From Bacteroidota bacterium (GTDB lineage Bacteria > Bacteroidota > Bacteroidia > Flavobacteriales_F > PHOS-HE28), in NCBI GenBank assembly GCA_023418095.1, contig JAEZDL010000075.1, positions 4,679 through 68,678 of the forward strand: DNA of 64,000 bases. Reading direction: 5' to 3'. Under the pieces are notes generated by a model. That model did not search any database, had not been told where the DNA came from, and saw nothing but the letters and a program-made list of their open reading frames with translations. The translations under genes were made by a program, and so were the position numbers. Every line of letters begins with the position of its first letter. Position 1 is the first letter of the stretch. Shown here piece by piece: positions 37,403-46,595 of this stretch.

Positions 37403-37684
37403 ATGAGAATGATGGTCGATCTTCCGGATGACCTGTACGTGCTTTTGAAAGAAGAAGCGCACCGGCAGGGCTGTTCCATAGAGTGTTTGATCGAGGATCT
37501 TGTGCGAAGGGAACTTACTGTTGATCCAGGAATTCGAAGTGGTAGACCATTGCCGATCATCAGTGGGGGTAGTCCAGCCCGCCCATGTGAAGAGACCACT
37601 CCTGAAAAAGTAGATCAGATCCTGTTGGATATGGAAGTCAAAGCTTTCCTTAAAACTGCAGATCCAATACGACGCGAGAGGTGA
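37403..37684 (+). CDS. Orphan ribbon-helix-helix antitoxin-like protein
   Basis: A 93-residue protein with an N-terminal ribbon-helix-helix pattern (MMVDLPDDLYVLLKEEAHRQGCSIECLIEDLVRREL) and a C-terminal part (RPLPIISGGSPARPCEE, then VDQILLDME) like those of VapB-type antitoxins, which wrap the toxin. No PIN-domain toxin follows; gapA starts 74 bases later. It may be an orphan or a remnant of a toxin-antitoxin pair, or may act only as a repressor. The 5' side (37362-37395) contains ACCGCAAAGGCG and GGACGCGAAAG, a mosaic typical of intergenic repeat DNA. Confidence 0.65.
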   Translation: MRMMVDLPDDLYVLLKEEAHRQGCSIECLIEDLVRRELTVDPGIRSGRPLPIISGGSPARPCEETTPEKVDQILLDMEVKAFLKTADPIRRER

Positions 37685-37727
37685 TCGCCTGACACGCCTC
37701 AATACATTCACCGTTCTTCGACGGTAG

Positions 37728-37735
37728 TAGCTTTG
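37728..37735 (+). promoter_or_regulatory. Bacteroidota -7 element for gapA
   Basis: TAGCTTTG matches TAnnTTTG and ends 23 bases before the gapA ATG. Confidence 0.55.
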
Positions 37736-37758
37736 TCCTTCATCAATTCTTCAAGGGT

Positions 37759-38778
37759 ATGATCAGAGTGGCCATCAATGGATTCGGGAGGATCGGCCGG
37801 GTTACCGGGCGGTTGTTGTTGCAGAGGAGCGGTGTGGAACTCGTAGCCGTGAACGATCTGACCGACAACCATACGCTCGCGCATCTTTTCAAGTATGATT
37901 CGGTACACGGCGTTTTTCAAGGTGATGTTTCCTACGACGACGAGAATTTGTTGCTCGCGGGGAAGAAGGTGAAAGCCTTCTCGGAGAAGGATCCGGCAGC
38001 GCTTCCCTGGGGCGATCTCGGGATCGATGTGGTGCTCGAGAGCACCGGCCGTTTCCTCACACGCGAACTTGCCTCAACGCATTTGAATGCCGGTGCGAAA
38101 AAAGTCGTGCTTTCAGCGCCCGCGAAGGATGCGGATATCAAGAGCGTAGTGCTTGGTGTGAACGAACACATCCTCGATGGCACGGAGGACATGATCTCCA
38201 ACGCTTCATGCACCACCAACTGCGCCGCGCCGATGGTGAAGATCGTGAACGATCTGTGCTCGGTGAAGAACGGGTTCATCAGCACGATCCACAGTTTCAC
38301 CAGCGATCAACGGTTGCACGATGCGCCGCACAAGGACCTTCGCCGCGCGCGCGCCGCTATGGTGAGCATGGTGCCCACAACGACCGGCGCAGCAAAAGCG
38401 ATCACTCGCATAATTCCAGAATTGCACGGGAAACTCGGTGGCGGTGCAGTGCGCGTGCCGGTGCCCGATGGATCGATAACGGACATCACCTGCTGGGTGG
38501 AAAGGCCGGTGTCTGCGGATGAGATCCGAGCAGCGTTCAAGAAAGCTTCCGAAGGAAAGATGAAAGGGATCGTGCGCTACACCGAGGATCCTATCGTGAG
38601 CGTAGACATCGTTGGCGATCCGCACAGCTGCATCTACGACGCGGAGCTCACCAGCGTGGTGGACAACATGGTGAAAGTGATGGGGTGGTACGACAACGAA
38701 TACGGGTACAGCAGCAGGCTGGTGGATCTGGTGGAATTGCTCGCGAAAAGCAGGAAGACCGAAAAGGTGAAAGCCTGA
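37759..38778 (+). CDS. gapA: Glyceraldehyde-3-phosphate dehydrogenase, type I
   Basis: The enzyme oxidises glyceraldehyde 3-phosphate in glycolysis. The 339-residue protein has the NAD-binding GFGRIGR motif, Asp33 in VNDLTD that favours NAD over NADP, the catalytic Cys151 in SNASCTTNCAAPM, and the closing WYDNEYGYSSRLVDL. Length is normal. It has its own -7 element and ends facing lpxH with only 12 bases between the stops. Confidence 0.98.
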   Translation: MIRVAINGFGRIGRVTGRLLLQRSGVELVAVNDLTDNHTLAHLFKYDSVHGVFQGDVSYDDENLLLAGKKVKAFSEKDPAALPWGDLGIDVVLESTGRFLTRELASTHLNAGAKKVVLSAPAKDADIKSVVLGVNEHILDGTEDMISNASCTTNCAAPMVKIVNDLCSVKNGFISTIHSFTSDQRLHDAPHKDLRRARAAMVSMVPTTTGAAKAITRIIPELHGKLGGGAVRVPVPDGSITDITCWVERPVSADEIRAAFKKASEGKMKGIVRYTEDPIVSVDIVGDPHSCIYDAELTSVVDNMVKVMGWYDNEYGYSSRLVDLVELLAKSRKTEKVKA

Positions 38779-38790
38779 TCCGATCTTGGA

Positions 38791-38807
38791 TCAGTGCATT
38801 GCACTGA
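38791..38807. terminator. Hairpin between gapA and lpxH
   Basis: TCAGTGC (38791-38797) and GCACTGA (38801-38807) form a perfect 7-bp stem with an ATT loop between the two convergent genes; the lpxH stop codon is part of it. No T-tract. Confidence 0.4.
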
Positions 38808-39609
38808 GCACCTTCGCAGGTGCGCCTGCGATCTGAAGATCATTTCCGATCGGGCCATCACTGGTACGTTCCATCAATCGCATCTCCTTTCCATCCAGGA
38901 TCGCGTAAGTGAAATAGCTGATCCAATCACCGAGGTTGATGTAACGGCTGTTGGCACCGATCGGGATGTCGATAGGCAGATGCCTGTGGCCGAAGATGAA
39001 CAGATCGATCCGATCGTTCTTCAATGTCTCCTGGCAGAATTGCACGAGCCACTCCTTTTCTTCGCCGAGCCATTTGCGATCGTTCTCGTAGCTCTTCAGC
39101 CTGCTTCGTCCGCTCCAAAAATTGCCGAGCCGCAGTCCGAAATTCGGGTGAAGCCGCGCGAACATCCATTGGCAGATCGGGTTGCGGAAGATCTTCTTCA
39201 TGAACTTGTACCCATGGTCCCCAGGTCCCAATCCATCGCCGTGGCCGATCATGATCCGGATGCCATTGATCTCGCGAACGATCGGTGCTTTGTGCACGAT
39301 CACTCCGGTCTCCTCCGGCACGTAATCGAAGATCCACATGTCATGGTTGCCGAGAAAAAGGTGGATCGGAATACCGCGGTCGGTGATCTCGGCGAGCTTT
39401 CCTAAAAGCCGCACATGTCCGCGTGGAACAGCGTGTGAATATTCGAACCAGAAATCGAAAAGATCTCCGAGAAGCAAGATCTCCTTTGCATCCTTCGCAG
39501 CCTCATCCAGGAACGCCACGATCCTTTTTTCGCGCGCCAGGCTTGAAGTGGGATCGGGGATCCCAAGGTGGAAGTCGCTGAGGAAATAGATCTTGCCTTC
39601 CTCTTTCAT
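38791..39609 (-). CDS. lpxH: UDP-2,3-diacylglucosamine diphosphatase
   Basis: LpxH hydrolyses UDP-2,3-diacylglucosamine to lipid X in lipid A synthesis on the inner face of the inner membrane. The 272-residue protein has the calcineurin-like metallophosphatase motifs in order: SDFHLG, GDLFDFW, LGNHDMW, GHGDG and GHRHLP. The length is somewhat above that of E. coli LpxH, as usual in Bacteroidota. The ATG at 39609 overlaps the stop of the upstream peptidase gene (TGATG). It is the last gene of an operon that starts with lpxK. Confidence 0.93.
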   Translation of the reverse strand: MKEEGKIYFLSDFHLGIPDPTSSLAREKRIVAFLDEAAKDAKEILLLGDLFDFWFEYSHAVPRGHVRLLGKLAEITDRGIPIHLFLGNHDMWIFDYVPEETGVIVHKAPIVREINGIRIMIGHGDGLGPGDHGYKFMKKIFRNPICQWMFARLHPNFGLRLGNFWSGRSRLKSYENDRKWLGEEKEWLVQFCQETLKNDRIDLFIFGHRHLPIDIPIGANSRYINLGDWISYFTYAILDGKEMRLMERTSDGPIGNDLQIAGAPAKVLSAMH

Positions 39610-42600
39610 CAAGGTCGCACTTTTCGAAGTGCACGCGTGGGATCGAACTTCTCGAACGTTAGAACAAATCGGATCCGATCGGCAACATCACGTCCGGCAA
39701 ATTTTTCCTGGTCGGCAATGCGTTCGGATACGACCAGCGGGAACCAAACCTCCATCTGGTCGCGGATCAGCTGGATCCCAAGGCCACCTTCCATGAATGA
39801 TGAGGTCGTATTGCGGATCTCCGTGGGCTGGCCGGGAACGGTTACCGAAGTGCGTGAAGGTGTGAGCCCCCAACTGCCAAAGATCGAGATCGGGAAGGGG
39901 ATAGGCAGATCGAGCTCGGCGTTCACAGCCCCGATCCAGCTATCCGATCCAGCGAAGAACGGCGTTTTGAAAGCACCCTGTTGCTTGTTGAACTGTCTGC
40001 CGAAAGCATCCGTGTCATAACGGCCACGCTCAAGATAGACGTGATCGAAGAGCATGTCCTGCGGCCCCCAACTCAATTGCCAGGTCTCCAATTGATCGAG
40101 AAAGAAATTATCATCCTTCCACAGGAAGGAACCGACGAACGCGCGAAGGCGAAGTTGGTCCTTTCGTTTGTTATATGTGGATCCGTATCCGATCTCAAGT
40201 GATGTCCGGAAAAAGGTTTCACTAACTGTAAAATTTGATTTAATCGTTGCTGGGAGGAGAGCGGCATTGTTGATAGCAGAGTAAATTAGATCCAGATAAA
40301 AGTGTTCATCGTAATAATCCCATTTTCGTCCTTCTCTATTTGAGAACTGCGAATCATAACCAATGTACACTGAGCGCAATTGGATCTGATGATTCCAAGG
40401 TCGAGAGAGAGGGTCACGAGCAATATCAAGGATCAAGCTAGGTGAAAGCTTGAAATACCGTTGAGAGATCGAGTCCGTGTCGAATGTTGATGCCGATCGA
40501 GCGTTCAGTGCAATGCCAATGTTCTGGAAGATCCGGCTGCGCATGCGATCGAAATGATGTTCGATCCTGGCGCCGCCGATGATCCGTTCACTGTTGAACG
40601 CATACATCGGTGCAACGATCCATTCCGTGCGCTGCGAAGGGAAATGATAGTTGTGCAGACCGAGCCCGAGATGCCAGCCGTCGTGGCCATTGCGGGCGAT
40701 CAACGGTGTCCAATAGATCGAACTCCGATCGTGCTTTTCGATACCTGAAAGAAATCCGAAGTGAGGAAGGTTCCATCTTCGGAAAATTCCGGAAGCGCCG
40801 ATCTGGTTGTTGCGCCGATCGATATCGAGCGTTCGTTGATCATGATCGATGCACGCCACATCAGCATCTGCCCAAGGCAGCTTGGCCGAACCTTTTCCGG
40901 CCACTCCGTCGATCCATGTCGTACCGAGCAACGCGGTGTCCTTCCAGGCGGAGATCGGAAATGGGATAGCGAATGATGTTTTGTTCGCGTACTTGAGCTG
41001 ATCGCCGTTCAGCTTTTCAGCCTTTAGATCGATCTTTTCCTCTGAACAGATCAAGCCATTGAAAACCCAGCCGAGATCCCTTCCACTTTCACGTTCGAAG
41101 ACGGCCTTCACATCCGCAGGTGAAGGATGCCTGAACTTCCATTCATCGAAATACGCGCGCATGCACCGATCGAAGATCTCTGCGCCGAGGTAGGCGAAGA
41201 GGTGATCGAATACCATGGCGGTCTTTGAATACACGATCCCACCATAATTCAGCATCGTGAAGTCAGTGGAATGCTTGCAGATCGGCTGATCCAAGTTCCT
41301 TCGTGCATTGATCCGGTACATCGCCTCGCTCTGGAACCTGTGACCGTCCTTGATCCCCTTCGTGAGGTTTCGCAGCAAAGGCGCATCGATCGTGATCCCA
41401 CCATCCGGATAGCGCTCGCGCATGTAGCGCAGTTCCACGAAACTGTTCATGCCCTCGTCCATCCATGGATGTTCACGTTCATTGCTCGCGAGGATACCAT
41501 AGAACCAATTGTGGCCCACTTCATGCGCGATCACATTGTCCAGCGATTCCTTGCTGCCCATGTTCCCGATGATGGTGATCATGGGATATTCCATTCCACC
41601 ACCAGCGCTGATCGTGCCGTCGATCGCGGTGCACGCATCGTACGGATAATCACCGACCCATTCGCTGTAAAGCCGTACGCTTTCGTTCACGTACTCGATC
41701 GAATTCTCCCAAAGCGCCGCGTTCTTCGGCGTGAACATCGTGTACGTGTCGATAGTTCTGCCGCTGCGCAGAAGTGTCACACTTCCTTTCCGGACGATGA
41801 ATCGCTTATCCGCGAACCAACCGAAATCGTGAATGCTATCCTGAATGAACCGGATCGTTTTTGTCGCCGGATCGGAAGGAGGGAAAGGATTGTCCGAATT
41901 GTTCGCTTCGCGCGTTGCGCGATCACTCAGGAACGCCTTCTCTTCTTCAGTCTGAAGAATGCCAGTTGCACCTACCACGTAGTTCTTCGGAAGAGTGATC
42001 GAAACATCGAAACTGCCGAATTCGCTGTAGAATTCGCCCTGCGTGAGGTACGGCATCGCGTGCCAGCCATCCTTATCGAACACCGCTGGTTTCGGATACC
42101 ATTGCGTGATGTGGTAAGCTTGACCAGTGTGTCCAAGACGTGAATAACGGCTGTGCGGGATCTTCACCCGGAACGGCGTTGTGATCGTGATCGATGATCC
42201 TGATGCGAGTGAAGAATTGAGCTTGATCCAAGCGATATCCGGATGTTCTTCGTGAAGGGCCCAGGTCAACGCTTCGCCGGCCGATCGGAAATCAAGGCTG
42301 TCGATCCGGCCGCGATCTTTTTCGCTTGCGAAATGGAGCTTCACGTTGCCCATCCGCATCAACTGCTTGTCCAGCGCGGTGTTCGGTTCCGAGTAAGCGT
42401 TCGGCCACAGATGCATCCAGATCGTATCGAGCGCGATCGGGCTGTTGTTCGTGTAGGTGAATTCCTGTTGCGCGTGAAGAACGTGTGTCACATCATCGAG
42501 CGAAACGGTGATCACCTGATCAACCTTCTGCTGGAAGTATCCCTGCGGAAAAAGAATGAGCGGGCTGATCATCAACCCGCTCACCACGATCGATCTCAAC

Positions 42601-42611
42601 AGCTGGATCAT
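39609..42611 (-). CDS. M1 family metallopeptidase with C-terminal outer-membrane-barrel-like region
   Basis: This 1000-residue protein has a signal peptide-like start (LRSIVVSGLMISPLILF), an N-terminal beta domain, and an M1 catalytic domain with GGGMEYP (337-343), the zinc motif HEVGHNW (His363, Glu364, His367) and Glu386 in WMDEGMNSF. From about residue 640 to the end it consists of repeated long beta strands with polar turns (WHLGLGLHNYHFPSQ, RSVYIGYDSQFS, SLEIGYGSTYNKRKDQLRLRAFVGSF, GGLGIQLIRDQMEVWFPL) as in outer-membrane barrels. No T9SS sorting domain is present. A periplasmic or surface peptidase tethered by its own barrel is the inference. It overlaps both neighbours (ATGA upstream, TGATG with lpxH). 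Confidence 0.85.
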   Translation of the reverse strand: MIQLLRSIVVSGLMISPLILFPQGYFQQKVDQVITVSLDDVTHVLHAQQEFTYTNNSPIALDTIWMHLWPNAYSEPNTALDKQLMRMGNVKLHFASEKDRGRIDSLDFRSAGEALTWALHEEHPDIAWIKLNSSLASGSSITITTPFRVKIPHSRYSRLGHTGQAYHITQWYPKPAVFDKDGWHAMPYLTQGEFYSEFGSFDVSITLPKNYVVGATGILQTEEEKAFLSDRATREANNSDNPFPPSDPATKTIRFIQDSIHDFGWFADKRFIVRKGSVTLLRSGRTIDTYTMFTPKNAALWENSIEYVNESVRLYSEWVGDYPYDACTAIDGTISAGGGMEYPMITIIGNMGSKESLDNVIAHEVGHNWFYGILASNEREHPWMDEGMNSFVELRYMRERYPDGGITIDAPLLRNLTKGIKDGHRFQSEAMYRINARRNLDQPICKHSTDFTMLNYGGIVYSKTAMVFDHLFAYLGAEIFDRCMRAYFDEWKFRHPSPADVKAVFERESGRDLGWVFNGLICSEEKIDLKAEKLNGDQLKYANKTSFAIPFPISAWKDTALLGTTWIDGVAGKGSAKLPWADADVACIDHDQRTLDIDRRNNQIGASGIFRRWNLPHFGFLSGIEKHDRSSIYWTPLIARNGHDGWHLGLGLHNYHFPSQRTEWIVAPMYAFNSERIIGGARIEHHFDRMRSRIFQNIGIALNARSASTFDTDSISQRYFKLSPSLILDIARDPLSRPWNHQIQLRSVYIGYDSQFSNREGRKWDYYDEHFYLDLIYSAINNAALLPATIKSNFTVSETFFRTSLEIGYGSTYNKRKDQLRLRAFVGSFLWKDDNFFLDQLETWQLSWGPQDMLFDHVYLERGRYDTDAFGRQFNKQQGAFKTPFFAGSDSWIGAVNAELDLPIPFPISIFGSWGLTPSRTSVTVPGQPTEIRNTTSSFMEGGLGIQLIRDQMEVWFPLVVSERIADQEKFAGRDVADRIRFVLTFEKFDPTRALRKVRP

Positions 42612-43759
42612 GACCCGAAGATCTGCGAAAGCTTCGCATCAAGATCATGGGCGCGCAAACCTTTTTCAAGGATCTTCCCTTCGCGATCAACGAGAACCGT
42701 GAACGGAATGCTTTGTACACCGTATTCCTGCGCCGCCGCGTTCTGCCAGAAGCCAAGGTCGCTCACGTGTTTCCATGGAAGGCCATCCTGTTGGATCGCA
42801 CCGATCCACGCGTTGTGATCTCGATCGAGCGAAACGCCGAGGATCTCGAATCCTTTGCCTTTGAATTTGTTGTACACCTGCTTCACCGCAGGATTTTCGA
42901 TCCGGCATGGACGGCACCAGCTCGCCCAGAAATCGATGAGCACCACTTTTCCGCGAAGCTGGCTCAGGGCGAACGTGCCGCCATCGGGAGTTTGCTGACG
43001 GATCTCGGGCGCTTCACTTCCGATCTGCAGAAAGCTTTCCAGCCGCTTCATCTCTTCTTCCTGCGCTTTCAGTGCAAGCATCTGCTGTTCCTGCTGATCC
43101 ACACGCTGGCGGAATTGCGCGAAGAAACCAGATCCCGGCATCACCTTTCGCAGATCGTCACGGACCTTTCGATATAGATCGAATTCTTTCTGCTGATCCA
43201 ACCGACCGATCGCATTGAGTGCCGCTGGCGTATTGCTGTTCGCTGACACGAATCCCTTGATATCCTCGTAATGCTGCGCGTTCAGTTCGTTGAACCGCGT
43301 GATCACTTCGGTGTTGCCCGGCTCGGACGACATGCGTTGTCGTAGTGCTGTTCTCTCCCGATCGAATTCCTCCTGTTCCTTTTGCAGTTCCAGTAGTTTC
43401 TGTGTGTGTGCCGATCCCTCTACACTACGCGGATGATCGAGCGAATCCGCATGTGCTGTGAGAGTCAGGTTCTCCGTGCTGTCCAACGCAACGATCAATT
43501 GCGCATCGCCAACGGTGATCCGGTAGAAATCCAGAGGCAACGGCGAAAGACCGATCGTTCCCTTTCCGTCGCTGTCCAATTCCACGGAATCAACATGGAA
43601 GGGACGGTTGTTCTGGAACTTGTCGAAATAGGCCATTTTACCACCCCCACCTTCGATATGAAGTTCGATCGTGCTGCCTCCGCGATCTTTCTGTTCGCCA
43701 CAGCCAGAAATGAGCGCTGTGATCGCGATCACCATTGAAATGCTTCTCATTGTTCTCAT
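42608..43759 (-). CDS. TlpA-like thioredoxin-domain lipoprotein
   Basis: The 383-residue protein has a lipoprotein signal (ITALISGC, Cys20), an N-terminal DUF4369-like beta domain (about 25-120), a coiled middle region, and a C-terminal TlpA/AhpC-type thioredoxin fold with the active site WCRPC (Cys282, Cys285) and the cis-proline SIPF. It is a periplasmic thiol-disulfide oxidoreductase; the partner is unknown. ATGA overlaps couple it to gatB upstream and to the M1 peptidase gene downstream. Confidence 0.93.
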   Translation of the reverse strand: MRTMRSISMVIAITALISGCGEQKDRGGSTIELHIEGGGGKMAYFDKFQNNRPFHVDSVELDSDGKGTIGLSPLPLDFYRITVGDAQLIVALDSTENLTLTAHADSLDHPRSVEGSAHTQKLLELQKEQEEFDRERTALRQRMSSEPGNTEVITRFNELNAQHYEDIKGFVSANSNTPAALNAIGRLDQQKEFDLYRKVRDDLRKVMPGSGFFAQFRQRVDQQEQQMLALKAQEEEMKRLESFLQIGSEAPEIRQQTPDGGTFALSQLRGKVVLIDFWASWCRPCRIENPAVKQVYNKFKGKGFEILGVSLDRDHNAWIGAIQQDGLPWKHVSDLGFWQNAAAQEYGVQSIPFTVLVDREGKILEKGLRAHDLDAKLSQIFGS

Positions 43760-45234
43760 TGTTCCGCCAACATTCTGCTTACCACTTCGTTCACTCGTTT
43801 TGGATCGCTCTTGCCTTTGGTGCCTTTCATCACTTCGCCCATGAAGAGGCCGAGCAATCCCTTGTTGCCTTTGCGGTACGCTTCCACTTTTTCAGGATAA
43901 CGCGCCATCGCTTCCTTCATGATGCTCTCGATAAGATCCTCGCGTGTTTCCTGCAACAGATCGTGCTTCGTTGCGAGATCCATCGCCGATCCTTCGGTGT
44001 GCTGGAGCATCAGCGGAAAAAGCTTCTGGCTTGCGACCGTATGGTTCACCTTGTTCTGGTCGATCAGCTCGATCAGTTCCGCAAGCCGATCGGCCTTGAT
44101 CGGAAAACTTTCGATCGGCAGGCCTTTCTCGTTCATCCAGCTGCGCACATCGCCCATCACCCAATTCGCAGCGCCTTTGAAGTTTTTCGTGCGCGCGATC
44201 AGATCTTCATAATAGAGCGCGGTCGCTTTATCGTCGGTGAGGATCGATGCATCGTACTCGCTCAGGCCAAGCTTTTGCGTGTACTTCTCGCGCAGTTCAC
44301 GCGGCAGCGGTGGCATTTCCTTCCTGATCTTTTCCTTCTGTTCCTCCGTTACGGTCAAAGGTTGAAGATCGGGTTCGGGGAAGTATCGGTAATCGTGCGC
44401 GAGCTCCTTGCTTCGCATATTCACCGTTGTGCCTTTTGCCGCATCGAACGTGCGTGTCTGCATTTCGATCGTGCCGCCAGCCTCCAGGACCTCGCTCTGC
44501 CGTTGCGCCTCGAATTCGATCGCGCGCATCACGTTGCGGAAGCTGTTCATGTTCTTCACTTCGCAACGCGTCCCGAATTTTTCCGATCCTTTTGGCCGCA
44601 GGCTGATGTTCGCATCGCAACGCAGACTTCCTTCTTCCATATTGCCATCGCAGATGTCGAGGTAGCGCACCAACCGGCGGATCTCCACGAGGTAATCGTA
44701 TGCTTCCTGACCGCTGCGGATGTCGGGCTCGCTGACGATCTCCACCAGCGGAACCCCGGCGCGGTTCAGGTCCACAAGTGTGTTGAACGGATCGACATCA
44801 TGGATGCTTTTTCCCGCATCTTCCTCCATGTGGATCCGTGTGATCCCGATGCGCTTCTCTGTCATTCCAGCCTTTGAGCCGGAATCGCTGGAGACCGGGA
44901 TCATCACAAAGCCTTTCGTGCAGATCGGAGTGTTGTCCTGCGTGATCTGGTAGCCTTTCGGCAGATCGGGATAGAAGTAGTTCTTGCGCGCGAAATGCAT
45001 CCACGGCGCGATCGTGCAATTCGTTGCGAGGCCAAGGCGGATCGCATGTTCAACCACCTTTTTGTTCACTACCGGAAGTGTTCCCGGATGTCCGAGCGAG
45101 ACAACGCTTACGTTCGTGTTCGGGTGATCGCCATACGCGTTTGGATCGTCGCTGTACGCCTTGCTTTCGGTGATCAGCTGCGCGTGCACCTCAAGCCCGA
45201 CGACCAATTCCCACTTTTCAGACCAATGGCTCAT
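43756..45234 (-). CDS. gatB: Asp/Glu-tRNA amidotransferase subunit B
   Basis: GatB activates and transamidates mischarged Glu-tRNA(Gln) or Asp-tRNA(Asn) with ammonia from GatA. The 492-residue product shows ELVVGLEVHAQL at the start, SLGHPGTLPVVN, the YFYPDLPKGYQITQ motif, and GSLRCDANISLRP, and ends with the YqeY-like tail (KGNKGLLGLFMGEVMKGTKGKSDPKRVNEVV). gatA and gatC are not in the window. It lies in the middle of the lpxK-lpxH operon with ATGA overlaps on both sides. Confidence 0.98.
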   Translation of the reverse strand: MSHWSEKWELVVGLEVHAQLITESKAYSDDPNAYGDHPNTNVSVVSLGHPGTLPVVNKKVVEHAIRLGLATNCTIAPWMHFARKNYFYPDLPKGYQITQDNTPICTKGFVMIPVSSDSGSKAGMTEKRIGITRIHMEEDAGKSIHDVDPFNTLVDLNRAGVPLVEIVSEPDIRSGQEAYDYLVEIRRLVRYLDICDGNMEEGSLRCDANISLRPKGSEKFGTRCEVKNMNSFRNVMRAIEFEAQRQSEVLEAGGTIEMQTRTFDAAKGTTVNMRSKELAHDYRYFPEPDLQPLTVTEEQKEKIRKEMPPLPRELREKYTQKLGLSEYDASILTDDKATALYYEDLIARTKNFKGAANWVMGDVRSWMNEKGLPIESFPIKADRLAELIELIDQNKVNHTVASQKLFPLMLQHTEGSAMDLATKHDLLQETREDLIESIMKEAMARYPEKVEAYRKGNKGLLGLFMGEVMKGTKGKSDPKRVNEVVSRMLAEQ

Positions 45235-46595
45235 TCTTCGCTCTTGATGATGCGTTGTGTGAAACGCGAACCTTCTGATTCGATCGAAATGAGATACACG
45301 CCATTCCGGAGATCACGAAGATCGAGTTGAAGTGCGGATCGCACCGATCCGATCGATCGAACCGATCGGCCGGAAGCATCACGTATTTCGATGTTCGCTT
45401 CCTTCATCGATCGCAATGGGATAACATCCATCGCGCCGGACGTGATCGTGGGACGAATGAGGAAAGGCGCGCCTTGCTGATCCTGGATTGAAGTATTGTC
45501 TTCCACTTCAAGGATCCACAGGCCGGTCTGCATATCGCTCACCAGAATGTTGCCCGAAGGCAGGTAAGGATACACGCCCCATGCGCCATGGTAATTCTCA
45601 TGCGGCGCCACACTGGTATCGTAGAAACCGATCAACACCGGTTGCAGCGGATCGGTCGCATCCCAGAGCCAGTAACCATCCTGGTAATACGCCACGTGAA
45701 CGCGATCGCCGGTGAAGAACGGATTGTGAACGATGGACATTGGATCGAGACCGGTGGTTACCGTTGAGATCACCTGCAGATCGGAAAGATCCGTGGCATC
45801 CACGAATTTCAGCGGCGATCCGTGCGTTTCATCGGCCATCACGTAAAGTGTTCCGGCATCGTTCATCCAACCACTGTGGTTGTAGCCTTCGCCGGGATAA
45901 TCGGTAAGCGAACCGAGTAGGATCGGATCGTTGATGTCGGTGAAATCGATCACGTGCATTCCATCCTCATCGTTGCACCAAACAATGTTGTCGCGAACGA
46001 AACAATCGTGCACATAACCCACCGTGTTCCCCCACCACGGAATGTCCGCTTCGCAATCCAACAGAAGTGTAGGTGAGGCCGGATCGGCGATCGAATAGAT
46101 CGAGAAGTGATCGGTGCCACCGTTCGTGTACAACCGTGCGTTCAGCGTATCGATCTGGATGTTGTGTGCGCGTACGAAAAGCTCGTCGCTGTCGTAAACA
46201 AGATGGATCGAATCCGGCAGGTATTGCAGATCCATGATCTGCAGCGAGCTCGCGCCCTGATCGCACGTGGCGTACAAGTGACCGGCGTAGGTCTTGTAAT
46301 CGCGGTGGATCACACCTTCTCCACTGAACCGGCCGAGAACATGATCGATAAGAACAGTGTTCTCCGGATCAGTGACATCGAAAACATGAACGCCTAAAGT
46401 GCTTCCGAGGAAGGCGTATTCACGGCCATTCGCAGCATAACCCCACACATCGTTGTATTGATTGTTCATGGCCGCAAAACCGATCGGTATCTGCGGATCA
46501 TCCCAATTGAAAAGGCTTCGAACATTCAGGCTATCCTGCGCCAAAGCCGGAAAACCGATCAGGGTCGAAAAGAGAGTGAGGATCTTTTGCATCAT
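45231..46595 (-). CDS. Choice-of-anchor B (LVIVD) secreted protein with T9SS sorting tail
   Basis: The 454-residue protein has a signal peptide (LIGFPALAQ) and a beta-propeller of LVIVD-type repeats such as VHVFDVTDPENTVLIDHV, MHVIDFTDINDPILLGSL and LWDATDPLQPVLIGFYD, the choice-of-anchor B architecture. The last 75 residues (ANIEIRDASGRSVRSI to the end) resemble a T9SS type A sorting domain, so surface export is expected. No enzyme motif is visible. It overlaps both pnp and gatB by ATGA. Confidence 0.88.
   Translation of the reverse strand: MMQKILTLFSTLIGFPALAQDSLNVRSLFNWDDPQIPIGFAAMNNQYNDVWGYAANGREYAFLGSTLGVHVFDVTDPENTVLIDHVLGRFSGEGVIHRDYKTYAGHLYATCDQGASSLQIMDLQYLPDSIHLVYDSDELFVRAHNIQIDTLNARLYTNGGTDHFSIYSIADPASPTLLLDCEADIPWWGNTVGYVHDCFVRDNIVWCNDEDGMHVIDFTDINDPILLGSLTDYPGEGYNHSGWMNDAGTLYVMADETHGSPLKFVDATDLSDLQVISTVTTGLDPMSIVHNPFFTGDRVHVAYYQDGYWLWDATDPLQPVLIGFYDTSVAPHENYHGAWGVYPYLPSGNILVSDMQTGLWILEVEDNTSIQDQQGAPFLIRPTITSGAMDVIPLRSMKEANIEIRDASGRSVRSIGSVRSALQLDLRDLRNGVYLISIESEGSRFTQRIIKSEE

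Noticed and set aside
37403..37684. Complete VapBC toxin-antitoxin system
   Set aside because: No PIN-domain toxin frame is present on either side; only the antitoxin-like gene can be supported.
36446..37711. 421-codon minus-strand frame opposite lipA
   Set aside because: It covers lipA and the antitoxin-like gene, both supported by motifs; the product looks random.
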